Shown here in pieces: positions 41,364 to 50,382 of a stretch of 64,000 nucleotides of DNA. Origin of the DNA: Teredinibacter haidensis. GTDB taxonomy: Bacteria > Pseudomonadota > Gammaproteobacteria > Pseudomonadales > Cellvibrionaceae. The DNA lies in contig NZ_CP060084.1 of NCBI RefSeq assembly GCF_014211975.1, positions 3,979,001 through 4,043,000 on the forward strand. The letters run 5' to 3'. The notes beneath the pieces were generated by a model, which saw only the letters and a program-made list of their open reading frames with translations, was not told where the DNA came from and ran no database searches. Position numbers and translations under genes: made by a program. Within the stretch, counting starts at the first letter, position 1; each line of letters opens with the position of its first letter.

Positions 41364-41907
41364 ACATCGCGCAAACATTATTTTAACGCGAATAAATTGG
41401 CGGTTAATGAGACGTGTTCCCAGTTGCGCCACAATTACAGTATGTTGTGCTATATTCTTTACGTTAGCACTACATATGGGTTTTTTGTACTATTTGGTAG
41501 AAAAAATAGTTCTTTTAATGTTTTGTTTTTATTCGTATTTGTGCTTAAAATGGCGTTGATATAGCTGCACTGGATCAGCAAAGGTTACAGGTAGCTTCTA
41601 TTGGTAACAGTAATTAAATAAAAAACAGCGTCTGTAGCGCAATTTATGACTTAGTGGACTAAATATCGAATTACGGTGAAACTTTTTTCCGTAAATGAGA
41701 GCTATTTAGACCTACATAAATATTTTGGCACCTTAATATCGCTAACATTACGTGCCTAGGCAGTAGAATGGCCGCTACAGAATGTCGTAATAAACTAGCC
41801 CAGGAAGGCAGGTTGTTCCTCCCTCATTTCTTTCTAATATTTTTTCGCTACGTTGTGCCGCTATGCGGACCTGGGCTTGTTAAATTTCACCAAAAAAGGA
41901 GTTAATC
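41364..41907. other. Leader region of the OmpA-like gene
   Basis: 544 bases without a credible gene. The block 41518-41801 is identical to 40211-40494; the rest is diverged. It must contain the promoter of the OmpA-like gene and probably a long 5' leader, but no clear -35/-10 pair was found. AAAAGGAG lies seven bases before the ATG. Confidence 0.6.
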
Positions 41908-43023
41908 ATGTTGAAGAAAACAACAATCGCTATGGCCGTGGCCGTCGCAACAACACTTACATTGTCTGCCTCCGCTGCAGAGCAGCAAAAATATGAGATT
42001 GGTGGTGGCCTAAGTCATTTCCTGTTTGACGACGATATGGATTTAAACGATGACACGGGTCTGCGCGGTTTGCTCGGGTACCGTTTCTCGGATCGCTGGG
42101 GAATGGAATTGGTTCTGGACAAATTGTCGACAGAAACCGATATGTCAGGTTTGGATGCGGACGTTACTCAGTACTTCCTGAGTGGTCTTTACCACTTTAA
42201 CGTTGATTCCAACGTTCAGCCTTACCTGTCTCTGGGCTGGGGCCAGGGAGAAACCGAAGTGGGCTCTTTCAGTAATGAGTCGACTGCAACTAATGTGGGT
42301 GCAGGTATTAAATGGTTCCTGAACGAAAACTTTGCTGTACGTCCTTCTGTTAATCACTTCTTTAATACCGAGTACGATGAAGACCACACGACTGTGGGGC
42401 TAACACTATCCTATCTTTGGGGTGGTGCTTCTGCGCCAAAACCAACACCGGCTCCCAAACCTACCGATAGGGATGGTGACGGCGTTGCCGATGCCAGTGA
42501 CCGTTGTGGCAGTACTCCGTCGGGCGTAAGTGTTAATGCAATGGGTTGTCCGTTGGATACCGATGGCGATGGTGTTTATGACTATCAGGATAAGTGTGCA
42601 AGCACTGCAGCTAAATTGAAAGTGGATGCAAAGGGCTGCCCCGTTAAGCTGACCGATACCGTTTCAATTGATCTGAACGTGAACTTTGATTCCAACAGCG
42701 ATGTTGTGAAGGCTCAGTACTTTAGTGAAATTCGTCGGGTTGCTAAGTTCCTGTCTCAATACCAGGGTACTAAAGCGGTGATTGAAGGCCATACCGATAC
42801 CAGTGGTTCTGCCGCTTACAACAAATCTTTGTCCCAGCGCCGAGCTGATTCCGTCGCCAGGGTTTTGGTACAGGAAATGGGTGTTGCCCAGAGCCGCGTT
42901 AGCGCCATGGGCTACGGTGAAGAGCGTCCCATTGCCGACGAGTCTACCCGCGAAGGCCGCGAAGCTAACCGTCGTGTAGTGGCGAAGGTCTCTGCTACCG
43001 TTGAGAGTATGGAAGCGAAGTAG
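41908..43023 (+). CDS. OmpA/OprF-like outer-membrane porin with peptidoglycan-binding domain
   Basis: A 371-residue outer-membrane protein. Signal peptide at about 1-23 (AVATTLTLSASAAE), an eight-stranded barrel at about 25-170, a proline linker (APKPTPAPKP), two calcium-binding thrombospondin type 3 repeats (DRDGDGVADASDRC, DTDGDGVYDYQDKC) with paired cysteines, and a C-terminal OmpA domain with EGHTDTSGSAAYNKSLSQRRADSV near 295. It links outer membrane and peptidoglycan, as OprF does. Its upstream region and start codon are copied in the tandem duplication. Confidence 0.93.
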   Translation: MLKKTTIAMAVAVATTLTLSASAAEQQKYEIGGGLSHFLFDDDMDLNDDTGLRGLLGYRFSDRWGMELVLDKLSTETDMSGLDADVTQYFLSGLYHFNVDSNVQPYLSLGWGQGETEVGSFSNESTATNVGAGIKWFLNENFAVRPSVNHFFNTEYDEDHTTVGLTLSYLWGGASAPKPTPAPKPTDRDGDGVADASDRCGSTPSGVSVNAMGCPLDTDGDGVYDYQDKCASTAAKLKVDAKGCPVKLTDTVSIDLNVNFDSNSDVVKAQYFSEIRRVAKFLSQYQGTKAVIEGHTDTSGSAAYNKSLSQRRADSVARVLVQEMGVAQSRVSAMGYGEERPIADESTREGREANRRVVAKVSATVESMEAK

Positions 43024-43042
43024 GTTTCTCCGCTTAACCTCC

Positions 43043-43063
43043 GGGGTTCGCTCTGCGAACCCC
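43043..43063 (+). terminator. Hairpin after the OmpA-like gene
   Basis: Perfect nine-base stem GGGGTTCGC/GCGAACCCC with a TCT loop, 20 bases after the stop. No T-run follows, so termination is likely but not certain. Confidence 0.6.
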
Positions 43064-43126
43064 AACATTCCCCGCCCAATTCCGCTAGAATCCCCCACCT
43101 CGCAACAAATAACCGGATTCTCCCCT

Positions 43127-45856
43127 ATGACTACCAAGCCCCTGCTTCTGGTTGATGGCTCTTCGTACCTCTATCGCGCTTTTCACGCGATGTATAAAGC
43201 CGATTTACGCAATGCTCAAGGATTCCCCACAGGCGCAATCCGGGGCGTGGTTTCGATGTTAAAACGCCTGGAGAAGGACTACCCAGAAAGCCCGGTAGCG
43301 GTGGTATTCGATGCGAAGGGAAAAACCTTTCGCGACGATATGTACAGCGACTACAAAGCCAATCGCCCGCCCATGCCCGACGACCTGCGTCTACAGATAG
43401 AACCCCTGCACAAGATTATTCGCGCAATGGGTTTGCCCATGCTGGTAATAGAAGGTGTAGAAGCGGACGACGTGATCGGCACGCTTGCACGCGAAGCAAC
43501 GGAAAAGGGGCTGCCGGTGGTGGTATCTACGGGCGATAAAGATATGGCGCAGCTGGTCAATGAGCAGGTCACGCTGGTGAACACGATGACGGAAACGGCA
43601 ATGGATATTGCCGGAGTGAAGGAAAAGTTTGGCATTCCCCCCGAGTTGATCATTGACTACCTAGCGCTGATGGGTGACAAGGTGGATAACATTCCCGGCG
43701 TTCCCGGTGTCGGTGAAAAAACCGCATTAGCCCTGCTGCAAAATATCGGAAGCTTGGATGAAATCTACAGTCGCCTCGACGACATTGCCGGGGTCAACTT
43801 TCGCGGTAGCAAAACCATGGCCGCTAAGCTGGAAGCCAACAAAGATAATGCCTATCTTTCCTATCAATTAGCGACGATTAAAACCGATGTAGAGTTGGAA
43901 GCTCCCATTGAAGAATTAAAGCATCAACCCATCGATAAAGATGAGCTGATAAAGTGGTTTACGGAGCTGGAATTTAGAGCTTGGATTCCGGAGCTAGACG
44001 AAAACGCTGTGGAGGGTGCACGAGCCGTCGCGAGCGAGCCCGCTATCGAGACCGAATACGAAACAGTGCTTGATCAGGCGACCTTTAGCGAGTGGCTGAG
44101 CAGATTGGAAAGTGCCGAGCTATTCGCTTTCGATACCGAAACGACCAGCTTGAATTATATGGAAGCGGAAATTGTGGGGGTGAGTTTTGCCGTTGAAGCC
44201 GGCAAGGCTGCCTATGTGCCGGTCGCCCACGACTATTTGGGTGCGCCAGACCAGTTAACGCGTGAATTTGTACTAGCGGCGCTGAAGCCGCTGCTGGAAA
44301 ACCCCGAGCGGAAAAAAGTCGGTCAGAATTTAAAATACGATGCCAGTGTGCTGGCCAATTACGATATTGCGCTAAAAGGTATTGCCTTCGATACCATGCT
44401 GGAATCGTATGTCCTTAACAGCACCTCCAACCGTCACGATATGGACACCCTGGCGGAGGTCTATCTTGGTCACAACACCATTCACTTTGAGGATATCGCA
44501 GGCAAGGGCGCCAAGCAGCTAACCTTTAATCAAATTGATTTGGAAGAAGCCGGTCCCTATGCTGCGGAAGATGCGGATATTACCTTGCGCTTGCACCAGA
44601 AAATCTGGCCGCAATTGGAAGCGGAGAGCGGGTTAAACAGTATCTTCAACAATATCGAACTGCCATTGGTGCCGGTGTTGTCGAAAGTCGAGCGCAACGG
44701 CGCGTTAATTGATGTAAACGCACTGGCTCAGCAAAGCCATGAACATGGTGAAACCATGGAGCGGCTTCAGCGTGAAGCCTATGATCTTGCGGGGGAAGAA
44801 TTTAATCTCAGCTCGCCGAAACAACTCGGCGCCATTCTGTTTGAAAAATTAAATATTCCAGTGCTTAAAAAAACCCCCAAGGGTGCGCCCTCAACCGCAG
44901 AAGAAGTTTTGCAGGAACTGGCGTTGGACTACCCCCTGCCAAAAATACTGATGGAATATCGAGGCCTATCGAAATTAAAGAGCACCTACACCGATAAGCT
45001 GCCGAAGATGGTGAATCCGCGCACCGGGCGAGTACACACGTCTTATCATCAAGCGGTTACGGCGACGGGACGACTATCCTCAAGCGATCCCAATTTACAG
45101 AATATCCCCATTCGTACCGAAGCGGGTCGCCGCATTCGCCAGGCCTTTATCGCTCCTGAGGGCTACAAAATTCTTGCTGCCGACTATTCGCAAATTGAAC
45201 TGCGTATTATGGCTCACCTCTCCGGCGACGAAGGCCTGCAGAATGCCTTTGCCAAGGGGCTCGATGTACACAAAGCGACGGCAGCGGAAGTGTTTGGCAT
45301 GGAACTGGACAGTGTTACCACTGAGCAACGCCGTAGCGCTAAGGCTATCAACTTCGGTTTAATTTACGGCATGAGTGCCTTTGGTTTGGCCAAGCAACTG
45401 CATATTGGTCGCAACGATGCACAAAGCTACATTGATACTTATTTTGATCGCTATCCCGGCGTAGCCGAATATATGGATCGTATTCGCAGCAGTGCCGCCG
45501 AAATGGGTTATGTGGAAACCTTGCTGGGGCGCCGTTTATACCTGCCGCAAATCAATGCGAAAAACGGCCAGCTGCGTCAGGCCGCCGAACGAACCGCTAT
45601 TAATGCGCCCATGCAGGGAACCGCGGCGGATATTATCAAGCGCGCAATGATCGATGTAGATAACTGGCTGCAAGCCGAAAGCATCGATGCGCAAATGATC
45701 ATGCAGGTTCACGATGAACTGGTGTTGGAAGTGGTCGAAAGCCAGGCCCAGCAGGTGGCCGACAGTTTGTGTGAGCGTATGTCAAAAGCCGTCGAGTTAA
45801 ATGTGCCGCTGTTGGTTGAGGCGGGCATTGGTGACAATTGGGATGAAGCGCACTAA
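43127..45856 (+). CDS. polA: DNA polymerase I
   Basis: Repair and Okazaki-fragment polymerase. From ATG 43127 the protein is 909 residues (E. coli 928). It has the N-terminal 5' nuclease (LLLVDGSSYLYRAFHAM; STGDKDMAQLV; GDKVDNIPGVPGVGEKTA), the 3'-5' exonuclease domain with FAFDTETTSLNY near residue 338, and the polymerase domain with DYSQIELRIMAH near 687, the KAINFGLIYGMS finger motif and the catalytic HDELVLEV near 863. The frame runs upstream to 43001, but that part overlaps the OmpA-like gene's 3' end and is not polA-like. Confidence 0.98.
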   Translation: MTTKPLLLVDGSSYLYRAFHAMYKADLRNAQGFPTGAIRGVVSMLKRLEKDYPESPVAVVFDAKGKTFRDDMYSDYKANRPPMPDDLRLQIEPLHKIIRAMGLPMLVIEGVEADDVIGTLAREATEKGLPVVVSTGDKDMAQLVNEQVTLVNTMTETAMDIAGVKEKFGIPPELIIDYLALMGDKVDNIPGVPGVGEKTALALLQNIGSLDEIYSRLDDIAGVNFRGSKTMAAKLEANKDNAYLSYQLATIKTDVELEAPIEELKHQPIDKDELIKWFTELEFRAWIPELDENAVEGARAVASEPAIETEYETVLDQATFSEWLSRLESAELFAFDTETTSLNYMEAEIVGVSFAVEAGKAAYVPVAHDYLGAPDQLTREFVLAALKPLLENPERKKVGQNLKYDASVLANYDIALKGIAFDTMLESYVLNSTSNRHDMDTLAEVYLGHNTIHFEDIAGKGAKQLTFNQIDLEEAGPYAAEDADITLRLHQKIWPQLEAESGLNSIFNNIELPLVPVLSKVERNGALIDVNALAQQSHEHGETMERLQREAYDLAGEEFNLSSPKQLGAILFEKLNIPVLKKTPKGAPSTAEEVLQELALDYPLPKILMEYRGLSKLKSTYTDKLPKMVNPRTGRVHTSYHQAVTATGRLSSSDPNLQNIPIRTEAGRRIRQAFIAPEGYKILAADYSQIELRIMAHLSGDEGLQNAFAKGLDVHKATAAEVFGMELDSVTTEQRRSAKAINFGLIYGMSAFGLAKQLHIGRNDAQSYIDTYFDRYPGVAEYMDRIRSSAAEMGYVETLLGRRLYLPQINAKNGQLRQAAERTAINAPMQGTAADIIKRAMIDVDNWLQAESIDAQMIMQVHDELVLEVVESQAQQVADSLCERMSKAVELNVPLLVEAGIGDNWDEAH

Positions 45857-45931
45857 AAGAGCTTGGTGATGAGGAAGTGCTGAGCTAGCGTAAAAACGTG
45901 CGCTTGGTGCTTCATCGTCCAGCTCTTTTAG
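45842..45931. repeat. Long imperfect inverted repeat spanning the polA stop
   Basis: CTAAAAGAGCT (45853-45863) is matched by AGCTCTTTTAG (45921-45931), and pairing continues inward (GG, GATGA/TCATC) with small mismatches. A competing pair GATGAAGC/GCTTCATC (45842-45849, 45909-45916) overlaps it. It may be the polA terminator or a small palindromic element. Confidence 0.55.
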
Positions 45932-46248
45932 GGCTGCGTGTTTGCTTCGCCAGTGTAATTTGGCCTTGGGTTTGAGTGGCCAGCTCAAGCTTTAAAGATA
46001 ACGCTATAACGCCCAATTTCGGTATGTTCGGTGTACGGCGCCCGGATCGCCATCACGCTATACGGCTTCCCTAAAATCATCCTTGTTAACCCCTATTGCC
46101 CTTTTCAGCGGTAATGCACTCAAAAAAGTTTCCAGCCCTGTCAACAAAGCCACGCTCACAAGCGTTAAAGAGGTGTAGATGCATCAAAACCTGTACACCC
46201 GTCTGCAGCCGGGTGTACTTAACCTGTGACTATGTGGAGCAAAATCTA
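45932..46248. other. Intergenic region upstream of the DUF4382 lipoprotein gene
   Basis: 317 bases with no credible gene. A perfect inverted repeat GTACACCC/GGGTGTAC (46193-46218) lies 31 bases before the next start and could be an operator or leader hairpin. Nothing else was recognised. Confidence 0.5.
46193..46218. promoter_or_regulatory. Palindrome upstream of the DUF4382 lipoprotein gene
   Basis: Eight-base perfect arms GTACACCC and GGGTGTAC separated by ten bases, just ahead of the first gene of the sigma-factor operon. The role as operator or RNA hairpin is undecided. Confidence 0.4.
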
Positions 46249-48111
46249 ATGTGTGGCTATAAAGTGATGAAATATACCAGCGGTCGAGGGCTGCTGACGA
46301 GCATTATGGTGCTGCTGTTGGCGACCATCCTGTCTGCCTGCGGCGGCGGTTCTTCTTCCAATCCAACCAACTTAACAGGCAATGGTGGCATCACTGAAAC
46401 GGGAGATTTACTGGTAAGCCTGACCGATGCGGAGGGTGATTTCCTGACCTACGCGGTTGATATTAGCAACCTAACCCTGACCCATCGTGACGGCACGGTG
46501 GTAAGTGTGCTGCCAGAAACGACGCGCGTGGATTTTGCCCAGTATGTGGATGTGAGCGAGTTGCTTAGTATTACATCGGCCCCTTTGGGCGCCTATCTTT
46601 CGGCGTCGATAACACTGGACTTCAGCAGTGCCGATATTACGGTACAGGATGAGTTAGGCAACGCAATTAGCGCAAGCGTGGTCGGTGAGGACGGCGCAAT
46701 ATTGAGCGAAACAACCCTGGAGCTGAATTTTAACGGGGATGAATATTTTGTTCTGAGCGCGGGTGTCTATGCCCATATTACGCTAGATTTTGACCTCGAT
46801 GCCTCGAATGATATTGAGATCAGTGAAAGCGGAGCGGTGGTAACGGTTAATCCCGTGATGCTTGCCGATGCGCTGCATAGCGATCCGAAGGCATTGCGCC
46901 TGCGGGGCCGTCTGGGTGAAGTTAATGCAGAGCAAAATCAGTTTACCCTGCAGTTGCATCCCTTCGTGAGACGACAGGGCCAGTATGGCCAGGCGCAAGT
47001 CCATGTAGGAAGTGATACCCAGTATGAAGTTAACGGCGAGATGTTAGCGAATGCAGAAGGTTTACAGGCGATGAATCGGCTCGCGGGTAATGAGCCGCTG
47101 GTGATTTCAGCACAGTGGAATCAAGCAGAAGGCGCATTTTACGCGGCCGAGGTTTATGCTGGAACCAGTGTTCCCTGGGGTACAGCCGACACCTTGCGCG
47201 GTACCGTTGTGGCGCGCTCCGGAAATATAGTGAGTGTGCGCGGTGCGATGGTGGAAAAGGCTAACGGCCACATTGTTTTCAGTGATGACTTAACCTTGAG
47301 CATTGCCGATACCACCATTGTTCACAAGCATGGTGAGGTGGTTGGGCTTGCCGATATTTCTGTTGGCAGTGCGGTAAATGCTACGGGTGACCTGATCAGC
47401 GACAACGAAGTAGATGCCGCCAATGGAATCGTGCGTATTTCTCGCAGCAAAATCTCTGGCACCGTTGCCAATGAGGCCGAGCTGGCAGTCGACCTGCACT
47501 TTGTAAATGGTCGCCGTATCAGCTTGTTTGATTTTGCCGGTACAGGAACAAGTGAAGCCGAAGATGCAGACCCGGGCTACTATGAAGTGGATACAGGGCT
47601 GTTGGATATTTCTAGCCTGATGTTGGATACTCCCGTTCGCATTCGCGGATTTGTAAACGATTTTGGCGCAGCTCCCAGTGACTTTGTTGCCACCAGCATT
47701 GCCGATGCCTCCGACGTAAGCAGCACCCTGAAAGTGATGTACCACCGCACCGGATCCGATACTGCAGTAGTCTCCAACACCGAGGCGGGATTAATGCTAA
47801 ATGTGAACGATGCTTACCGAAGACACCATGTTATGAGTGTCGGTATGGCGATCGATCTGAAGCAGCTGGAGGCCGTACCGCTGGTACATCCTGCAGCTGA
47901 AAATGGCGTCTACTGCATTGCTGTTCCAGGCCGAATGGAAATGTTTCAGCACTATGCCGACTTTGTCGTAGCACTGGATGAAGCCCTTAACAATGGCATG
48001 AGCGTGCAGCGCTTTGATGCCCACGGTAACTACGATAGCCAGAGCAATCAATTTAGCGGACAACGCCTGCAAATAGCCCTGCGGAATAACGGCAGTGGTA
48101 ACGGACAATAA
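46249..48111 (+). CDS. DUF4382-domain lipoprotein
   Basis: A 620-residue exported lipoprotein. ATG 46249 has GGAG nine bases upstream; a hydrophobic segment (LLTSIMVLLLATILSA) leads to the lipobox LSAC and a CGGGSSSN tether. The DUF4382 domain follows at about 45-210 (GDLLVSLTDAEGDFLTYAVDISNLTLTHRDG), then repeated beta-rich segments (LRLRGRLGEVNAEQNQFTL, LRGTVVARSGNIVSVRG) that recall DUF5666-type modules. Function is unknown. It is the first gene of a six-gene run ending with a sigma factor and its likely regulator. Confidence 0.8.
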   Translation: MCGYKVMKYTSGRGLLTSIMVLLLATILSACGGGSSSNPTNLTGNGGITETGDLLVSLTDAEGDFLTYAVDISNLTLTHRDGTVVSVLPETTRVDFAQYVDVSELLSITSAPLGAYLSASITLDFSSADITVQDELGNAISASVVGEDGAILSETTLELNFNGDEYFVLSAGVYAHITLDFDLDASNDIEISESGAVVTVNPVMLADALHSDPKALRLRGRLGEVNAEQNQFTLQLHPFVRRQGQYGQAQVHVGSDTQYEVNGEMLANAEGLQAMNRLAGNEPLVISAQWNQAEGAFYAAEVYAGTSVPWGTADTLRGTVVARSGNIVSVRGAMVEKANGHIVFSDDLTLSIADTTIVHKHGEVVGLADISVGSAVNATGDLISDNEVDAANGIVRISRSKISGTVANEAELAVDLHFVNGRRISLFDFAGTGTSEAEDADPGYYEVDTGLLDISSLMLDTPVRIRGFVNDFGAAPSDFVATSIADASDVSSTLKVMYHRTGSDTAVVSNTEAGLMLNVNDAYRRHHVMSVGMAIDLKQLEAVPLVHPAAENGVYCIAVPGRMEMFQHYADFVVALDEALNNGMSVQRFDAHGNYDSQSNQFSGQRLQIALRNNGSGNGQ

Positions 48112-48119
48112 AACTGACA

Positions 48120-48440
48120 ATGAAATTGTGGTGCAAGGATCAACAAGGAGTCGCGGAGCGGGTCACACCGCTCCGCAGATTGGGTTTAGTTACCGCAGCG
48201 GCGGTGCTGAGCTTTTCGGCTGCCGAAGGTTACACCGCCGAGCCCAGCGAGGAGGCCGAAAGCCCGCCGCTACTACCCAGTGAGGAACTGCTCCTGTTTA
48301 TCGCAGAATTTAACGAAGTAGATGATGAAACGTTTAATCTATTAATGGAGCGCGGGAAGCAGGACGCACGGCAGCAGAAAGCGGCGTCCGCTAAAGAGCA
48401 ACCAGAGGTTGAGGCAACAAAAGGTACTGAGCATGACTAG
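48120..48440 (+). CDS. Small exported acidic protein, unknown
   Basis: A 106-residue protein with a long basic N-region and a hydrophobic core (LGLVTAAAVLSFSAAEGYTA) that reads as a signal peptide, then an acidic mature part (EPSEEAESPPLLPSEELLLFIAEFNEVDDETFN) and a charged Gln/Lys-rich tail. Family not recognised. It starts eight bases after the lipoprotein stop and overlaps the DUF3106 gene start by eight bases, consistent with an operon. Confidence 0.68.
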   Translation: MKLWCKDQQGVAERVTPLRRLGLVTAAAVLSFSAAEGYTAEPSEEAESPPLLPSEELLLFIAEFNEVDDETFNLLMERGKQDARQQKAASAKEQPEVEATKGTEHD

Positions 48441-48900
48441 GCTATTAACATCGGTTTTGCTGACCGTACTGCTGACAGGAATATCCAGTGAGGTGCTGGC
48501 TGTGGAATGGCAAACGCTGAGTGCTCAACAACAGGCCGTACTCAACCCGTTTCAGGATCGCTGGAGTCAGCTGAACGAAGTGAAGCAACAGCGTTTGCTC
48601 GGCGCGGCCGAGCGCTGGCAGGGAATGTCTCCCGAGCAACAGCAAAAAGCGGCCGCACGTTTGCAGCGTTGGAGTTCGCTGGATAACGAGCAACAACAGG
48701 CGGTGCGTCAGCGTTTGGGTGAGTTTCGCAACCTTCCAGACGAAGATAAAGCGCGAATACGTCGCCAGTACCAGCGCTTTCAGTCCCTTCCTGAGCGGCG
48801 TCAGCAGCAGCTGCGGGAACGCTGGAAAAGCATGACGCCCGAGCAGCGCGCCCGAGCAGCGGAAAATATAAAAAGGCGCAGGGAGAGCCCACGACAGTGA
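48433..48900 (+). CDS. DUF3106-domain exported protein
   Basis: A 155-residue protein with a signal peptide (MTRLLTSVLLTVLLTGISSEVLA) and a mature region of repeated short helices of the type W-x-x-L-x-x-x-Q-Q (WQTLSAQQQAVLNPF, WQGMSPEQQQKAAARLQRW, WKSMTPEQRARAAENIKR). This is the pattern of DUF3106. In several proteobacteria DUF3106 genes lie beside a sigma factor and a DUF3619 gene, as here. The periplasmic helical repeat recalls stress-sensing proteins of the CpxP/RcnB kind, an analogy only. Confidence 0.82.
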   Translation: MTRLLTSVLLTVLLTGISSEVLAVEWQTLSAQQQAVLNPFQDRWSQLNEVKQQRLLGAAERWQGMSPEQQQKAAARLQRWSSLDNEQQQAVRQRLGEFRNLPDEDKARIRRQYQRFQSLPERRQQQLRERWKSMTPEQRARAAENIKRRRESPRQ

Positions 48901-49844
48901 AACGAACTCTGACAGTCATAGTTTTACTCGCCTGCTCGCAGGCTTTCGCTGATTCGGACGATTGGTTCGATATCGGCAAGCGCGGCTACGATCTGTATTT
49001 CAGCGCTGGCTACTATGAGGCGGGCGCCAGCCTTACCGGTATTTCGGCACGGGCACCTCTGCCGTTCGCCGCCGAAATTAGTGGCCGCTATACACGAATC
49101 CGTGGCGACGATAATGATCAAAACAGCAGCGGCCTTTTTATTCAGAGCGATCCTCTGGCGACATTTTCATTCGGGCTTGGCTACGAAACATCGGAGTTGG
49201 GTGACGGCCGCGAGTTGGATGACTGGCAGCTACTGGCAGGCTGGAATATTCACCGCTGGTATCTTGAAGGCCAATATATTACCGGGCAGACTCGGGAGCG
49301 GCCGCAGGAACTCAGTGAGGAGTTGGTGAATAATCTAAATGAATCTGATCTGTTGACGGCTGATCGACGTGGATTTGGAGCCACACTTGCTTACCATGGC
49401 AATGGTTGGGGCAGTCAAATCATTGTTAGCCGTTACGATTTGGATCAGCCGAGTATGGATGCGGCAGCGATGGTTTCACTGCTGCAAACGGCCAGCGAAG
49501 AAGAGCGAAGGGCTTTATTGAACGGCGCCTTTGCCTCGGGTGAGCGAGTGCGCTACGGCAGTTCCCGAAGGAGTACAAGCCGTTCCAGCGCCCAGCCTTA
49601 CCAGCAGGTAAATCCAATAGCGGAAACGGAAATTGGCGCCGATATATTCTTCAATAGGGATCGTTACCGTTTTGCTTTTGGCACTTATTGGTATGACGAT
49701 CTCTATATAAATGAACAGGTTTCCAGTTTCTTTGGGCGAATCGACTACAACCTGAATGATACGGTCGCGCTCGGTATGTTGATAGGCGCATCCGACGAGC
49801 CGGAATCGATGTATACGGAATTTGGTGTGGGATTCAGCTGGTGA
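48897..49844 (+). CDS. Predicted outer-membrane beta-barrel protein
   Basis: A 315-residue protein with a signal peptide (MKRTLTVIVLLACSQAFAD) and alternating amphipathic strands throughout (LYFSAGYYEAGASLTG, FSFGLGYETSELGDGR, YRFAFGTYWYDD), ending MYTEFGVGFSW with the terminal aromatic residue typical of barrels inserted by BamA. A serine/arginine-rich stretch (YGSSRRSTSRSSAQ) lies near 225. No family recognised. The GTG start overlaps the DUF3106 stop by four bases. Confidence 0.75.
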   Translation: MKRTLTVIVLLACSQAFADSDDWFDIGKRGYDLYFSAGYYEAGASLTGISARAPLPFAAEISGRYTRIRGDDNDQNSSGLFIQSDPLATFSFGLGYETSELGDGRELDDWQLLAGWNIHRWYLEGQYITGQTRERPQELSEELVNNLNESDLLTADRRGFGATLAYHGNGWGSQIIVSRYDLDQPSMDAAAMVSLLQTASEEERRALLNGAFASGERVRYGSSRRSTSRSSAQPYQQVNPIAETEIGADIFFNRDRYRFAFGTYWYDDLYINEQVSSFFGRIDYNLNDTVALGMLIGASDEPESMYTEFGVGFSW

Positions 49845-49845
49845 T

Positions 49846-50382
49846 ATGACCAACGCCACGCAGCAAACCCAGCTGTACCTGAACGACTTCTTTGTTCAGG
49901 TACAGGCCAAGGCGTTTCGTCAGGCGGAAATTGCTACCGGCAGTCGCGACGAGGCGTTGGATATTGTGCAGGACGCCATGATCAAACTGGCGAGCAAATA
50001 TTCCCACAAACGGGAAGCCTGGCCACAGTTGTTTCAACGCATTCTGCAAAATGCGATTCGCGACTGGTTTCGGCGCAGGAAAGTTCGCCGGTGGTTTAGC
50101 TGGTCGCAGGATGATGAGAGTGAACCGGATGAACTACAGGTGCTTGCTAGCAGCGATTACTCGCCGGAGGCCTTGACGCACAATGCTCAACAGTTAGAGC
50201 AAGTGGAAACGGCGCTGCGTCAGTTACCGCAAAGGCAACAACAGGCGTTTATCCTGCGCGCTTGGTGGGGTGCGAATATAGAGGAAACGGCGTTCGCCAT
50301 GGCATGCAGTACCGGTAGCGTAAAAACGCACTATTCGCGTGCCCAGGCAAAGCTAAAAATTCTATTGGAGGACGTAACGTGA
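49846..50382 (+). CDS. ECF-type RNA polymerase sigma factor
   Basis: A 178-residue sigma-70 family protein with region 2 (RDEALDIVQDAMIKLASKY; WPQLFQRILQNAIRDWFRRRK) and region 4 (LRQLPQRQQQAFILRAWWGANIEETAFAMACSTGSVKTHYSRAQAKL), with no region 1.1 or 3. ATG 49846 follows the barrel stop by one base. It presumably directs RNA polymerase to an envelope-linked regulon that may include this operon. The downstream membrane protein overlaps it and is the candidate anti-sigma factor. Confidence 0.9.
   Translation: MTNATQQTQLYLNDFFVQVQAKAFRQAEIATGSRDEALDIVQDAMIKLASKYSHKREAWPQLFQRILQNAIRDWFRRRKVRRWFSWSQDDESEPDELQVLASSDYSPEALTHNAQQLEQVETALRQLPQRQQQAFILRAWWGANIEETAFAMACSTGSVKTHYSRAQAKLKILLEDVT

Larger units (their letters stand above)
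40591..41910. repeat. Tandem duplication between znuA and ompA, unit 2
   Basis: Second direct copy, from the znuA tail fragment to the ATG of the ompA-type gene. Its right end is the functional leader of that gene (AAAAGGAGTTAATCATG). Compared with unit 1 it is near-identical across the small gene and one 284-bp block and diverged elsewhere, a mosaic suggesting gene conversion or unequal constraint. Confidence 0.93.

Noticed and set aside
41289..41564. 91-residue plus-strand frame in duplication unit 2
   Set aside because: The corresponding frame is not kept in unit 1 and no ribosome-binding site is present.
45797..45988. Short minus-strand frame over the polA end
   Set aside because: Lies within the long inverted repeat and polA coding region; no start signal.
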